Part shown: positions 48,901 to 53,325 of the stretch, in pieces
How the letters are laid out: each line of letters starts with the position of its first letter
How positions within the stretch are numbered: position 1 is the first letter of the stretch
Source: Bolinopsis microptera
Lineage: Eukaryota; Ctenophora; Tentaculata; Lobata; Bolinopsidae
Length of the DNA stretch: 64,000 nt
Direction of reading: 5' to 3'
NCBI RefSeq assembly: GCF_026151205.1
Contig: NC_087074.1
Coordinates: forward strand, 10,325,226-10,389,225
The notes under the pieces: generated by a model
The model's input: the letters and a program-made list of their open reading frames with translations, nothing else
Told to the model about the DNA's origin: nothing
Database searches by the model: none
Made by a program: the position numbers and the translations under genes

Positions 48901-50697
48901 CCTTGTTTTCACAAGTCCCAGTTACTCCATCATACGAGCCATTTGACAGGCAGGTGAAAGTAGGAGAATCTCCTACATATTCGAGACCTGCCAGACAGAT
49001 TACAAAAACTTTCTCAAAAGCACTGGGCTTGGCTGTTGGCACGATAATGGCTTTATCAACGTCAAGTTCGGGACACTGAATTCGCGTACATTCCCCGAGC
49101 TTGGGCTCAAATTGAAGATCAATCCCACAGAAATGGACAGCAGTTGGTCTTGAGTACAAATAGCCATCATCACAAATTACCTCTACCAAAGCTCCCATTA
49201 AAACCTCTGAATCTGGCCTAGTCTCACCGTTCTGGACACCAACTTTTGAGCACCTGCCCAGGGGCTTATCCTCAATACACTCCCCAAACTCCAAATTGTA
49301 GGTACCATCTCCCTGACAGTAATGTAAATAGTTGGTACGAGAGTACGAGTATCCAGGTACACACTCCACTTTGAGCCAGGTATCTATCAAAGCAGGTGAA
49401 GCAGGGATGAGAGAGTTGGCTATCTTAGGGGTGGAGCAGTGAGTGGGTCTCCTCTCTGTCAGTGACGAGGCATTGCTTTCCTCCGCAACACACCTACCAA
49501 TAGGTGGGGTGTAAGTCTGAGAGTTCAGGCAGATGTGGATACATTTGTTAAGAGAATATTGGTAGCCAGGGTGACATTCCATTTGTACCCACATCCCTAT
49601 CGGGGTGGCTGGAAGGGAGAGGGAACCTGGGATCTTGATGGGTGGACAGCTGAGAGAAGGGCCAGGAAACAGCCGTATACACTTTCCCATTTTCGGTACA
49701 AGTTCTCCATTTCTATCGCAAAAGTGATTTGTTTCTGATAAAGTGTAAGTAAAGTGGGAATTGCAAGTAACTTTGACCCAAGCACCTGCAGATACCATTT
49801 TGGATGTGTCAACGTGTGCGTTTAATATCACCGGAACTGAGCACTGGAGAATAGGATTACAGGATCCAATTGGTGGGTTGAATCTCCCACGATGAGTACA
49901 AGAATGAGTTGTCGAGAGGAGCGAGTAGACATACCCTGCACTGCAAACTATCCTTATTGTTTTACCAGGTAGCGAGGTGGCTGATCTGCTGGTTATAGCA
50001 TTGTCGATCTTAGGAATACGACACCTCCTTATAGGTTCAGATCTGAAGCAGTTTCCTATAACTCCTTCGTATTTTCCATCACTGCGGCACAGTATGAAGG
50101 GGGTAGGCTCCGAGTAAGCAAATCCCTCGAAACATTTAATCTGAGCCCAAGAATTGGAAGTTACCACACCCCTAGGATGGACCTCTCCAAATGCAACATC
50201 CATTTCAGGACAATCAAGAGCCTCGGGTTGACAGAACCCAACAGTCCCCTCTAAAGATAGAGAATCAGGTCTGCAGTAGAGTCGGGACCCGGCGTGAGAG
50301 TGTTTGAAACCTTGATCACAGATAACTGTCACCCAGTGTCCACTCATAATCAGACCTGGTGAGCTTATTCTACCTTGAGCTATACGAGGTTTATCACAAT
50401 AATCTTTACGGCACTGACCAACTCTAATATCGTACCGTCCGTCGGGTAAACACTGAAGAAACTCCCAAGGCTCGCTGTATTTGTACCCTTTCTCACAATG
50501 AACACTGACGAACGAATCTGGTTTAACAGGGCCCCGTGGTCGGACTGAGCCTCTGGGGATGTTTAACTGAGGACAGGTGGAGACAGGAGAGCAGAATCCA
50601 CAGGATACAGGACATGTCTGTGACATATAGGAGCGCTGGGAGGAGCAGAGACCATCATCAGCCCAGCCTGGGCAATGGGAGTGGGCGTCCCTACACA
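6734..50697 (-). CDS. Giant ShKT - CCP(x~35) - VWD - C8 extracellular protein gene, 33 exons seen, 5' end missing
   Basis: I join 33 minus-strand exons into one gene because almost every junction has GT-AG borders and matching phase, and many junctions cut a CCP domain that is completed only by the next exon. Order of the product: ShKT, ten CCPs with a Ser/Thr/Asn/Glu-rich linker, about 25 more CCPs, a linker, a von Willebrand D domain ending in CGLCG, a C8 domain and a short tail. The summed coding length is about 8.2 kb (about 2,730 residues). CCP domains are protein- and glycan-binding modules of complement regulators, selectins and adhesion proteins. VWD plus C8 is typical of mucins, von Willebrand factor and zonadhesin-like matrix proteins. 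The product is therefore expected to be secreted or extracellular. No membrane segment is visible at the C-terminus. The exon with signal peptide and start codon was not found, because the most upstream exon starts in phase 1 after a TTTCAG acceptor. One junction (17692 to 15452) has mismatched phase. The join across the 26.8-kb intron is inferred, with two separate genes as the alternative. Confidence 0.7.
7131..8816 (-). CDS. VWD and C8 domain exons of the CCP/VWD gene
   Basis: Six exons in matching phase: 8689-8816, 8426-8566, 8111-8217, 7750-7912, 7399-7527 and 7131-7296. The first four give a complete von Willebrand factor type D domain: it opens with CSVSGG, TFDGLTYQF and CSYIFATDC and closes with CGLCGTPNSNPHDD, which contains the family's CGLCG signature and the acidic, asparagine-rich metal-site region. 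The last two give a C8 domain with the expected cysteine spacing (EKCG, SPC, LCSIL, SSCHK, QCVSEVC, FCAVL, TC, WRCGTPC). The VWD-C8 pair mediates disulfide-linked assembly in mucins and von Willebrand factor, so multimerisation is a reasonable inference. The donor after 8689 is a weak GTCAGA. Confidence 0.85.
9028..9606. mobile_element. 579-bp TIR element with TA target duplication, inserted beside a splice donor
   Basis: Inverted termini CCTTACAAGACATTTTT (left) and its complement (right) are flanked on both sides by TA (9026-9027 and 9607-9608), as in Tc1/mariner-like MITEs. The interior holds two direct copies of a roughly 65-bp segment (9054-9120 and 9508-9576) containing CGGACCGCCAAAATTTCGG. 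No transposase is encoded. It sits in an intron of the CCP/VWD gene, and its right end starts at intron position +8 counted from the donor of exon 9614-9751, so the GTAAGT donor itself is intact and its last base falls in the TA duplication. Confidence 0.75.
9614..12404 (-). CDS. CCP 28-35 exons and linker exon of the CCP/VWD gene
   Basis: Nine exons: 12249-12404, 11872-12075, 11424-11714, 11183-11307, 10956-11040, 10583-10762, 10229-10399, 9852-10028 and 9614-9751, all with GT-AG borders and consistent phase (mostly phase 1, which is typical of shuffled CCP modules). They encode CCP repeats with the four-cysteine plan and a Gly-Tyr/Phe after the second cysteine, for example CERGYTLVG, CHPGYQLRG and CNEGYNLEG. 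Several domains are split near the hypervariable loop by an intron. The last exon (9614-9751) carries only one cysteine and is Lys/Ser/Thr-rich, a linker between the last CCP and the VWD domain. Potential N-glycosylation sequons are frequent (NGT, NDT, NGS, NTT). The intron 3' end before 11183-11307 uses a run of 23 C as its pyrimidine tract. Confidence 0.85.
12567..15452 (-). CDS. CCP 19-28 exons of the CCP/VWD gene, including a 1.15-kb intronless exon
   Basis: Exons 15251-15452, 14806-14978, 14129-14287 and 12567-13721. The first three encode about one CCP each. The large exon carries six CCP-like units and the start of a seventh, with typical CNPGY, CRPGYQITG, CEIGWNLAG and CNKSYHLVG cores. 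The second and third units of this exon are unusual, with shortened loops and atypical cysteine spacing (around SYLLPCNNTLTCYTNG and HFSAECYAGFYP). The donor of 14806-14978 is best placed at GTAGGTTC, which gives the correct phase with exon 14129-14287. Exon 15251-15452 begins in phase 1, while the preceding recognised exon (17692-17820) ends in phase 0, so a micro-exon or a one-base discrepancy is likely there. Confidence 0.8.
15453..17691. repeat. Intronic repeats: about 337-bp tandem duplication and 55-bp tandem repeat
   Basis: The intron between CCP exons holds two direct copies of a roughly 330-bp segment (about 16166-16450 and 16503-16795) sharing CCAGCAGAAAGCCCTCCCTC and AATGGTGTCAAGACTCTTGA. 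It also holds two adjacent copies of a 55-bp segment around 17363-17468 containing AGTGAGGTATGTAAATATTC. The GGTGTCAAGACTC motif recurs at 36250 and, inverted, near 57775, so part of this is a dispersed repeat. I found no convincing exon in this stretch. Confidence 0.7.
17692..18474 (-). CDS. CCP 17 (second half), 18 and 19 (start) exons of the CCP/VWD gene
   Basis: Exons 18402-18474, 18084-18216 and 17692-17820. The first begins after a TTTCAG acceptor in phase 1 and encodes the second half of a CCP (FNLRCNHGF...), so it needs an upstream exon that supplies the first half and one extra base. The exon at 45293-45434 supplies exactly that. The next two exons complete this CCP (GQCHDGK...AKC), encode another (ACILPAVQNG...SCNKGYVMVG...GRC) and start a third (NCM). 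Donors are GTAGGT, GTAAGC and GTAAGT. CCP modules act as extracellular binding units. Confidence 0.8.
18475..19917. other. Start of the 26.8-kb intron and upstream region of sulfotransferase 1
   Basis: No exon of either strand could be supported here. A pair of inverted 14-base copies of ATTACAAATGACAT lies near 19490 and 19580. The AG before the start codon of sulfotransferase 1 (AACAG, 19909-19913) resembles a 3' splice site, as for its paralogues. Confidence 0.4.
19918..21594 (+). CDS. Carbohydrate sulfotransferase 1 (Sulfotransfer_2 family), two exons
   Basis: Predicted Golgi type II enzyme that transfers sulfate from PAPS to a sugar hydroxyl. Exon 1 (19918-19969) encodes MRFPRLTLIRIFLCGAA and exon 2 (20384-21594) continues in phase 1 through GLWIL, so the intron splits the signal anchor. 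Total 420 residues. The PAPS 5'-phosphosulfate loop is KAGSSTW (about 147-153) and the 3'-phosphate site is RHPVSRL (about 213-219), both as in the CHST8-14/HNK-1 sulfotransferase family. A conserved EWCDIC cysteine pair and NSS sequons follow. The start is the ATG that opens the hydrophobic segment. In-frame TTG codons inside exon 2 are not starts. It is the first of four tandem copies inside an intron of the opposite-strand CCP/VWD gene. The acceptor sugar is unknown; GalNAc or chondroitin-like is inferred from the family. Confidence 0.88.
21595..22339. other. Spacer downstream of sulfotransferase 1
   Basis: Contains the 3' flank of sulfotransferase 1 and, near 22195-22320, four short direct copies of a TTAGTGCAGTTAA-type motif. 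The overlapping opposite-strand frames at 21826-22115 have no recognisable domain and I treat them as chance. Confidence 0.4.
22340..23330 (-). pseudogene. LINE reverse transcriptase relic (C-terminal part)
   Basis: On the minus strand, broken frames read as the tail of a non-LTR retrotransposon RT: a segment near 22550-22640 gives NSFAVIGPRLWNLIPPN, the characteristic end of many CR1/L2/RTE-like RT proteins, followed by an FKEMLTTF helix. Upstream (about 22640-23330) fragments such as KVVKDLGVMVS, resembling the lead-in to the RT thumb region, lie in other frames. Several stops and frameshifts show it is dead. It lies between sulfotransferases 1 and 2 inside the large intron. Confidence 0.65.
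23331..24420. other. Gene-free intron stretch with short ACCACTAACAC repeats
   Basis: No gene or complete element could be supported. A short run of ACCACTAACAC-type repeats lies at about 23708-23762. Otherwise the stretch is unremarkable AT-rich DNA between the LINE relic and the hAT-like element at 24429. Confidence 0.4.
24429..25501. mobile_element. hAT-like non-autonomous element A (1,073 bp), TSD GTTTATAC
   Basis: Termini TAGTGAAGTCA and TGACTTCACTA are perfect inverted repeats flanked by the 8-bp target duplication GTTTATAC (24421-24428 and 25502-25509), as in the hAT superfamily. Both subterminal regions hold clustered CCCGGGA/GGGATTCCCGA palindromic motifs that probably act as transposase binding sites. 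The interior is AT-rich and encodes no recognisable transposase. Element B at 34756-35491 is of the same family. Confidence 0.85.
25502..25916. other. Upstream region of sulfotransferase 2
   Basis: Contains the right target duplication of element A, four short AAATTAG repeats near 25799-25822, and the sequence TTTCAGTTTACAGT immediately before the start codon of sulfotransferase 2. That sequence is shared with sulfotransferases 3 and 4 and resembles a 3' splice acceptor. Confidence 0.5.
25917..27570 (+). CDS. Carbohydrate sulfotransferase 2 (Sulfotransfer_2 family), two exons
   Basis: PAPS-dependent carbohydrate sulfotransferase, predicted type II Golgi membrane protein of 465 residues. Exon 1 (25917-25977) encodes the start of a hydrophobic anchor (LLKITLLAIAIG). 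Exon 2 (26234-27570) joins in phase 1 after a TTTCAG acceptor and begins GLWILDY. It has a longer charged stem than copy 1, then WCPVFKAGSSTW (5'-PAPS loop) and VRHPLFRLISHL (3'-PAPS site). Copy 2 is the only one with LF in place of (V/I)S in that motif. From the 3'-PAPS site to the stop it is nearly identical at DNA level to copy 1, while its central FFKDFGPKGIT segment matches copies 3 and 4. The start follows TTTCAGTTTACAGT, shared with copies 3 and 4. Confidence 0.88.
27979..28147. mobile_element. 169-bp foldback element built from GCCGGCTTATAG palindromes
   Basis: Ends GTAGATCACCGACCGG and its complement form inverted termini. The interior is a succession of self-complementary GCCGGCTATAAGCCGGC-like units, so the whole element can form an extended hairpin. 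A clean target duplication could not be defined. Confidence 0.65.
28806..29724. mobile_element. About 920-bp element with about 200-bp inverted arms
   Basis: The left arm (about 28806-29005) and right arm (about 29515-29724) are long imperfect inverted repeats; shared blocks include AAAACCTCTCTGTACC, CTCAACAATCA and GAGCTGTATTCAATC. The middle encodes nothing recognisable. This looks like a foldback or long-TIR non-autonomous transposon. The target duplication is uncertain. Confidence 0.65.
29961..30078. repeat. 118-bp near-perfect palindrome
   Basis: Arms of about 55 bp start GTTCTTTTGCGATAGTCAAA and contain two copies each of GCGACAACTAGCGCT. The right arm is the complement with one mismatch. 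The flanks CATATTGC on both sides suggest a duplicated target, so it is probably a foldback MITE. Confidence 0.75.
30400..30522. repeat. 123-bp inverted-repeat element
   Basis: Arms of about 39 bp, opening ATCCCTGAGGTATCCAAATA and closing with the complement, separated by a 45-bp AT-rich loop. It is non-coding. Probably a small foldback element. Confidence 0.7.
32451..33975 (+). CDS. Carbohydrate sulfotransferase 3 with transposon-derived C-terminus, two exons
   Basis: Two-exon member of the same array: exon 1 (32451-32505) encodes MKRFSIRTLLKMIIWVAG and exon 2 (32675-33975) joins in phase 1. Total 451 residues. The PAPS motifs KAGSSTW and VRHPISRL, the EWCDIC pair and the NSS sequons are conserved. 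The stem (LLSQEEEIHLPIPTSIQGFD) is almost identical to copy 4. The last 22 residues are not family sequence: a 474-bp hAT-like element begins at 33911, inside a codon, and supplies a basic tail (KSKRRDKRN) and the stop codon. In the flank beyond the element the old frame would have ended within six codons, as in the paralogues. The catalytic region is intact, so activity is plausible. Confidence 0.87.
33911..34384. mobile_element. hAT-like non-autonomous element C (474 bp), TSD ATCGCATT, inserted in sulfotransferase 3
   Basis: The left end CAAGGACAAAAGAAAATCGC and the complement of the right end, CAAGGTCAAAAGGAAATCGC, are near-perfect inverted repeats. The element is flanked by an exact 8-bp duplication, ATCGCATT (33903-33910 and 34385-34392). 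There is no transposase. Its first 65 bases are translated as the new C-terminus of sulfotransferase 3. Confidence 0.88.
34393..34755. other. Short spacer between hAT-like elements C and B
   Basis: Includes the original 3' flank of sulfotransferase 3. I see no gene or repeat here beyond the target duplication of element B at 34748-34755. Confidence 0.4.
34756..35491. mobile_element. hAT-like non-autonomous element B (736 bp), TSD ATTGCAAT/ATTGTAAT
   Basis: Same family as element A: termini TAGTGAAGTCA and TGACTTCACTA, flanked by 8-bp duplications that differ at one base (34748-34755, 35492-35499). Subterminal blocks of GGGATTCCCGAAAATC-type repeats occur at both ends. The interior has no transposase. 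The single mismatch in the duplication suggests an older insertion than the mirror-image hAT copies at 40205 and 42529. Confidence 0.8.
36214..36492 (+). repeat. Dispersed repeat, copy 1 (about 280 bp)
   Basis: Runs from TACTAGCAGGAACCCGT through GGTGTCAAGACTC and TTTTGACACCACTTGGGG to GATGCCGTGGTGTCAGTAAA. A diverged copy in reverse orientation occupies about 57530-57817, and part of it (GGTGTCAAGACTC with flanks) appears twice near 16410 and 16755. Non-coding; the class is unknown. Confidence 0.75.
36515..36788. mobile_element. 274-bp inverted-repeat element (ACACCCCAGTTCCACAG ends)
   Basis: The termini ACACCCCAGTTCCACAG and complement extend into about 50-bp imperfect inverted arms (GGATATTATGCCAAATTATT in common). 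A second copy of one end lies near 37077. Non-coding MITE-like element. The target duplication is not clear. Confidence 0.65.
37897..39425 (+). CDS. Carbohydrate sulfotransferase 4 (Sulfotransfer_2 family), two exons
   Basis: PAPS-dependent sulfotransferase, 454 residues. Exon 1 (37897-37951) encodes the anchor start (MRRFSRISLIKMILLVAG) and exon 2 (38116-39425) joins in phase 1. It has KAGSSTW and VRHPVSRLISYL and the EWCDIC pair. The loop between the two PAPS motifs is expanded with Lys/Ser-rich repeats (KSKNHKSKDHKSISKD), which is the main difference from the other copies. The C-terminus is slightly shorter, ending YEKIPL. The stem is nearly the same as copy 3. The start follows TTTCAGTTTACAGT. 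It is the last gene of the array. The neighbouring downstream DNA is mobile-element sequence. Confidence 0.88.
39426..40204. repeat. Spacer with a diverged direct repeat
   Basis: No gene is seen. A segment containing TTGCCCCTATTTTGAAGAAC and CCTCGATTAGAAT occurs twice, near 39861 and 40151, about 290 bp apart and diverged, which suggests an old tandem duplication. The 8-bp target duplication CTTATCAT of the next element ends at 40204. Confidence 0.55.
40205..41012 (-). mobile_element. hAT internal-deletion element, copy 1 (808 bp), TSD CTTATCAT
   Basis: Ends CAGGCTTGTCCGCC and GGCGGACAAGCCTG, followed inward by GGCGGCG-rich subterminal tracts, flanked by exact 8-bp duplications CTTATCAT (40197-40204, 41013-41020). 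On the minus strand it encodes the C-terminal hAT dimerisation segment of a transposase, but a one-base insertion relative to copy 2 (in GTATAACCTGCC versus GTATACCTGCC) breaks the frame before its SSAEIERTWS core. It is nearly identical to copy 2 at 42529-43335, in opposite orientation. Confidence 0.92.
41013..44921 (+). pseudogene. 5'-truncated LINE (non-LTR retrotransposon), RT frame split by a hAT element
   Basis: The reverse transcriptase frame is open from about 41066 to 42528 and resumes at 43344 after the inserted hAT copy 2. Visible RT blocks: PLHKKGDKQNPDNYRAI, QLGFRAG, FACFVDYRKAFDTV, GTKQGHPMSPELF and LLWADDLILLALDA (the catalytic pair as WADD), then KTKIMVF and YCYLGI. Downstream are at least two frameshifts (near 43635 and 44145) and one in-frame stop (near 43861), then a C-terminal zinc-knuckle-like segment (CRFCCNKEN...HCLTECP). 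No endonuclease is seen, so it is 5'-truncated. The 3' end is placed at four tandem TTTAATTCCG units (44881-44921), a tail type known in CR1/L2-like elements, which is an inference. Confidence 0.8.
42529..43335 (+). mobile_element. hAT internal-deletion element, copy 2 (807 bp), TSD CTCGACGC
   Basis: Perfect inverted ends CAGGCTTGTCCGCC/GGCGGACAAGCCTG with GCC-rich subterminal repeats, flanked by exact 8-bp duplications CTCGACGC (42521-42528, 43336-43343). It carries an open frame 42784-43194 with the hAT C-terminal dimerisation signature (SSAEIERTWSAAG, SSQRSRM) but no DDE catalytic core, so it is an internal-deletion derivative that needs a transposase from elsewhere. It interrupts the LINE RT frame immediately after the WADD motif. 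Removing the element plus one target copy leaves the LINE frame open, so the LINE was still open at this point when it was hit. Confidence 0.95.
44922..45292. other. End of the large intron before the 45293 exon
   Basis: AT-rich DNA with no recognisable exon or complete element. It separates the LINE tail from exon 45293-45434, whose donor (GTTTGTTAAA on the minus strand) opens the 26.8-kb intron. Confidence 0.4.
45293..47995 (-). CDS. CCP 11-17 exons of the CCP/VWD gene
   Basis: Nine exons in matching phase: 47822-47995, 47301-47468, 46868-47047, 46565-46689, 46248-46364, 45863-45954, 45616-45730 and 45293-45434, with each junction completing a CCP domain. Note that this is eight exon intervals after the large 48193-50697 exon, which makes nine with it. 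Conserved cores include CDEGFKLSG, CNLGYEQTG, CWKGFALRG, CDPGYDL and CNPGFELKG. From 46565 onward introns cut domains in phase 0 or 2 as well as phase 1. The lowest exon ends in phase 1 in the middle of a CCP (SCQVPTVQDG...GKQ) and its second half is found only at 18402-18474. A 43-bp duplication overlaps the acceptor of exon 47822-47995. Confidence 0.82.
47501..47687. repeat. 19-bp minisatellite, about 9.8 copies
   Basis: Near-perfect tandem copies of GTGTGATACCATGTGTTAA. It occupies the 3' part of the intron upstream (minus strand) of exon 47301-47468, starting only about 32 bp from the acceptor, and produces a spurious open frame. Confidence 0.95.
47964..48049. repeat. 43-bp tandem duplication across a splice acceptor
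   Basis: Two copies, 47964-48006 and 48007-48049, of a 43-bp segment that includes the first 32 bases of exon 47822-47995 and its acceptor. Copy 1 has TTTCCAG and copy 2 has TTCCCAG, so the exon now has two consecutive possible 3' splice sites. Use of the outer one would add 43 bases and shift the frame. Confidence 0.9.
48193..50697 (-). CDS. ShKT plus CCP 1-10 exon (2.5 kb, intronless) of the CCP/VWD gene
   Basis: One 2,505-bp exon, phase 1 at both ends (acceptor TTTCAG, donor GTAGGT). It begins with a six-cysteine ShKT domain (CRDAHSHCPGWADDGLC...SQTCPVSCGFC), a small fold found in many animal extracellular proteases and matrix proteins. Ten CCP repeats of about 60 residues follow, unusually uniform, with a recurring YSxx motif after the second cysteine (GYKYSEP, GFAYSEP, GYQYSLN, GYSYSRT, GYLYSRP). 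A linker of about 170 residues rich in Ser, Thr, Asn and Glu separates CCP 9 from CCP 10 and looks disordered and possibly O-glycosylated. The signal peptide exon upstream was not found. The exon's GTG at its border is not a start codon. Confidence 0.85.
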
Positions 50698-50834
50698 CTG
50701 AAATATAAAACCATGGTTAATGGTCATTGATCACAATGGGGCGTACATGACTTTTAATAAGTTTTCTGATCAATTAGGAGACTTTTGAATTAGACATTGA
50801 ATACCGAGACTTTCAAAGAGACCTCATCTAGAAC

Positions 50835-51260
50835 TATAATATATATATACTAATAATATACGCTAATCTAACTGCGTATAATGCGATTACACTATTTATT
50901 GCACGAGGCGCAGCCGATTGTAAATTGATATAATAATCGCACGAGGCGAAGCTGAGTTTGATTATTGCAGTTATTTCACAAGGCGCAGCCGAGTGCAATA
51001 ACTGGTGTAATCGCATCATACATGCAGTTAGATTCGCGCATAACTCCACGCTTCTGGTGTTATAATTAGTGCGATTAGTTTATAATCACACCGACTATGT
51101 TGTTATATACGCTAATCTTACTGCGTATAATACGATTACACTATTAATTGCACGAGGCGCAACCGAGTCTAAATTGATACAATAATCGCACGAGGTGAAG
51201 CCGAGTTCGATTATTGCAGTTATTTCACGAGGCGCAGCCGAGTGCAATAACTGGTGTAAA
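50835..51260. repeat. Two copies of a CGAGGCGCAGCCGAGT-type palindromic repeat
   Basis: Segments 50855-51030 and 51105-51257 are diverged copies sharing ACTGCGTATAAT, TTGCACGAGGCGCA and CGAGTGCAATAACTGGTGTAA. Each contains alternating inverted halves (TGCAATAA/TTATTGCA), so both can fold. Non-coding, probably MITE derived. Confidence 0.7.
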
Positions 51261-52835
51261 ATTTGCTGTGCATTTTTCAGAATTTGGCCGCCAAATTTTT
51301 AAAGGCCTAACTCAAAATTCAACAACAAAACTTAATGTCGAAATGCGATTCTACGTTAATTCTGAAAATTTCATGAAAAAATATTGAAACCCTATTGATT
51401 TTTATTGTTTTAAGCGAAATCAGTTTTGAAAATATCGCGAACTGAGATATGGGCGATTTTGTTCATTTTTTACGATTATTTGAACACAGAATCCACAGTA
51501 AGGTAAATATTGAGCTGATAATCGTAAAGAATGTGTAGTTTAGGCTTACCTTTTATATAAAGTTGGTTTTATTCAAAAACATTGATATTTGACCAATTTA
51601 TAGGCCAAAATCGATCAAATTTGGTGCGTATGTCCAAATATGGGTATATAGTTTTTAGCTCGTAACTCAGTCATTTTTCGTCCAATCTTGATGAAATTTC
51701 ACATGCGAGTTCAGGGGATCACTATAGCTACAAGTAGAGCACCTAAAATGAGGGTATTTGGCTAAATTTGGCCTAGTTTGGACTAAATATGGGCGTGGCT
51801 GCCCCGCGGGCACCGTTTGGCGGTTGGGGTTCGGGACCCTCTCAAAAGTTCGGTCACCGGTCCTAGTTTGTTAGTCAACTGCTATCTCGAAATCAAGTTT
51901 CACAAAAAAATCAGGGTGAACCCCCCTTATTATTCTTAAGCTACAAACTTATATTTAACTAAGCTACAAACCTATATTTGATTAAGCTATTAACCTATAT
52001 TTGATTAAGCTATTAACCTATATTTGATTAAGGGGGGGGGGGGGGGGGGGGGGGGGGGGTTCACCCTGATTGATGTAAAACTTAGTTTCGAGATACCAGT
52101 TGACCAACAAACTAGGACCGGTGACCGAACTTTTGAGGGGGTCCCGGACCCCAACCGCCAAATGGTGCCCGCGGGGCAGCCACGCCCATATTTAGTCCAA
52201 ACTAGGCCAAATTTAGCCAAATACCCTCAGCATGCCCAAAACCCAGATGCTCTACTTGTAGCTAGTGATCCCCTGAACTCGCATATGAAATTTCATCAAG
52301 ATTGGAGGAAAAATAACTGAGTTATGAGCTAACAACTATGTTTATATATGGCATACGCACCAAATTTGATCGATTTTGGCCTATAAATTGGTCAAATATC
52401 AATATTTTTGAATGAAATCAACTTTATATGAAAGGTATGCCCAAACTACACATTCCCTATGATTATCATGTCAGCTCAATATCTACCTTACCTAACTGTG
52501 GATTCTGTGTACAAATAATCGCCAAAAATGAACAAAATCGCCCATATCTCAGTTTGCGATATTTGCGAAACTGACTTCGCTCAAAACAATAGAACTCAAT
52601 AGGGTTTCAATATTTTTTCACGAAATTTTCAGAATCAACGTAGAATCGCCTCATGACCTTAAGTTTTGGGACAGAATTTTGAGTAAGGCCTTTAAATTTG
52701 GCGGCCAAATTATGAAATTTGCCGGGCATTTTTCAGAATTTGGCCGCCAAATTTTCGGTCACTGGTCCTAGTTTGTTGGTCAACTGCTATCTCGAAACCA
52801 AGTTTCACAAAAAAAATCAGGGTGAACCCCCCCCC
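51261..52835. repeat. Foldback block: about 670-bp inverted arms plus a deleted third copy, with G/C homopolymer borders
   Basis: A forward copy (about 51261-51932) and a reverse copy (about 52060-52712) of the same about 670-bp sequence, alike throughout (for example TTTCAGAATTTGGCCGCC, GGTTGGGGTTCGGGACC, AATCAGGGTGAACC). They are separated by four units of the 23-bp repeat and a run of 28 G (52032-52059). A third forward copy with a large internal deletion (52714-52826) follows, ending in a run of 19 C. The homopolymer runs mark the junction with the 23-bp repeat each time. No protein is encoded. Confidence 0.85.
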
Positions 52836-52845
52836 CCCCCCCCCC

Positions 52846-53325
52846 TTAAGCTACAAACCTATATTTGATTAAGCTACAAACCTATATTTGATTAAGCTAC
52901 AAACCTATATTTGATTAAGCTACAAACCTATATTTGATTAAGCTACAAACCTATAGCTATATCTGATTAAGCTACAAACATATATCTGATTAAGCTACAA
53001 ACCTATATTTGATTAAGCTACAAATCTATATTTGATTAAGCTACAGACCTATATTTGATTAAGCTACAAATCTATATTTGATTAAGCTACAAACCTATAT
53101 TTTATTAAGCTACAAACTTATATTTAACTAAGCTACAAACCTATATTTGATTAAGCTATTAACCTATATTTGATTAAGCTATTAACCTATATTTGATTAA
53201 GCTACAAACCTATATTTGATTAAGCTATTGACCTATATTTTATTAAGCTATTAACCTATATTTGATTAAGCTATTAGCCTATATTTGATTAAGTTACAAA
53301 CCTAAATTTGATTTAGCTGCAGGTA
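52846..53325. repeat. 23-bp minisatellite, about 20 copies
   Basis: Tandem copies of TAAGCTACAAACCTATATTTGAT with variants in which CAAAC is replaced by TTAAC. Four to five more units lie at 51937-52031, between the arms of the adjacent foldback block. Non-coding. Confidence 0.95.

Noticed and set aside
50698-50698. GTG start at the edge of the ShKT exon
   Set aside because: It overlaps the TTTCAG acceptor, so the codon is completed by an upstream exon.
52024-52320. Gly-rich plus-strand open frame
   Set aside because: It starts in the G homopolymer and runs through one arm of the foldback repeat.
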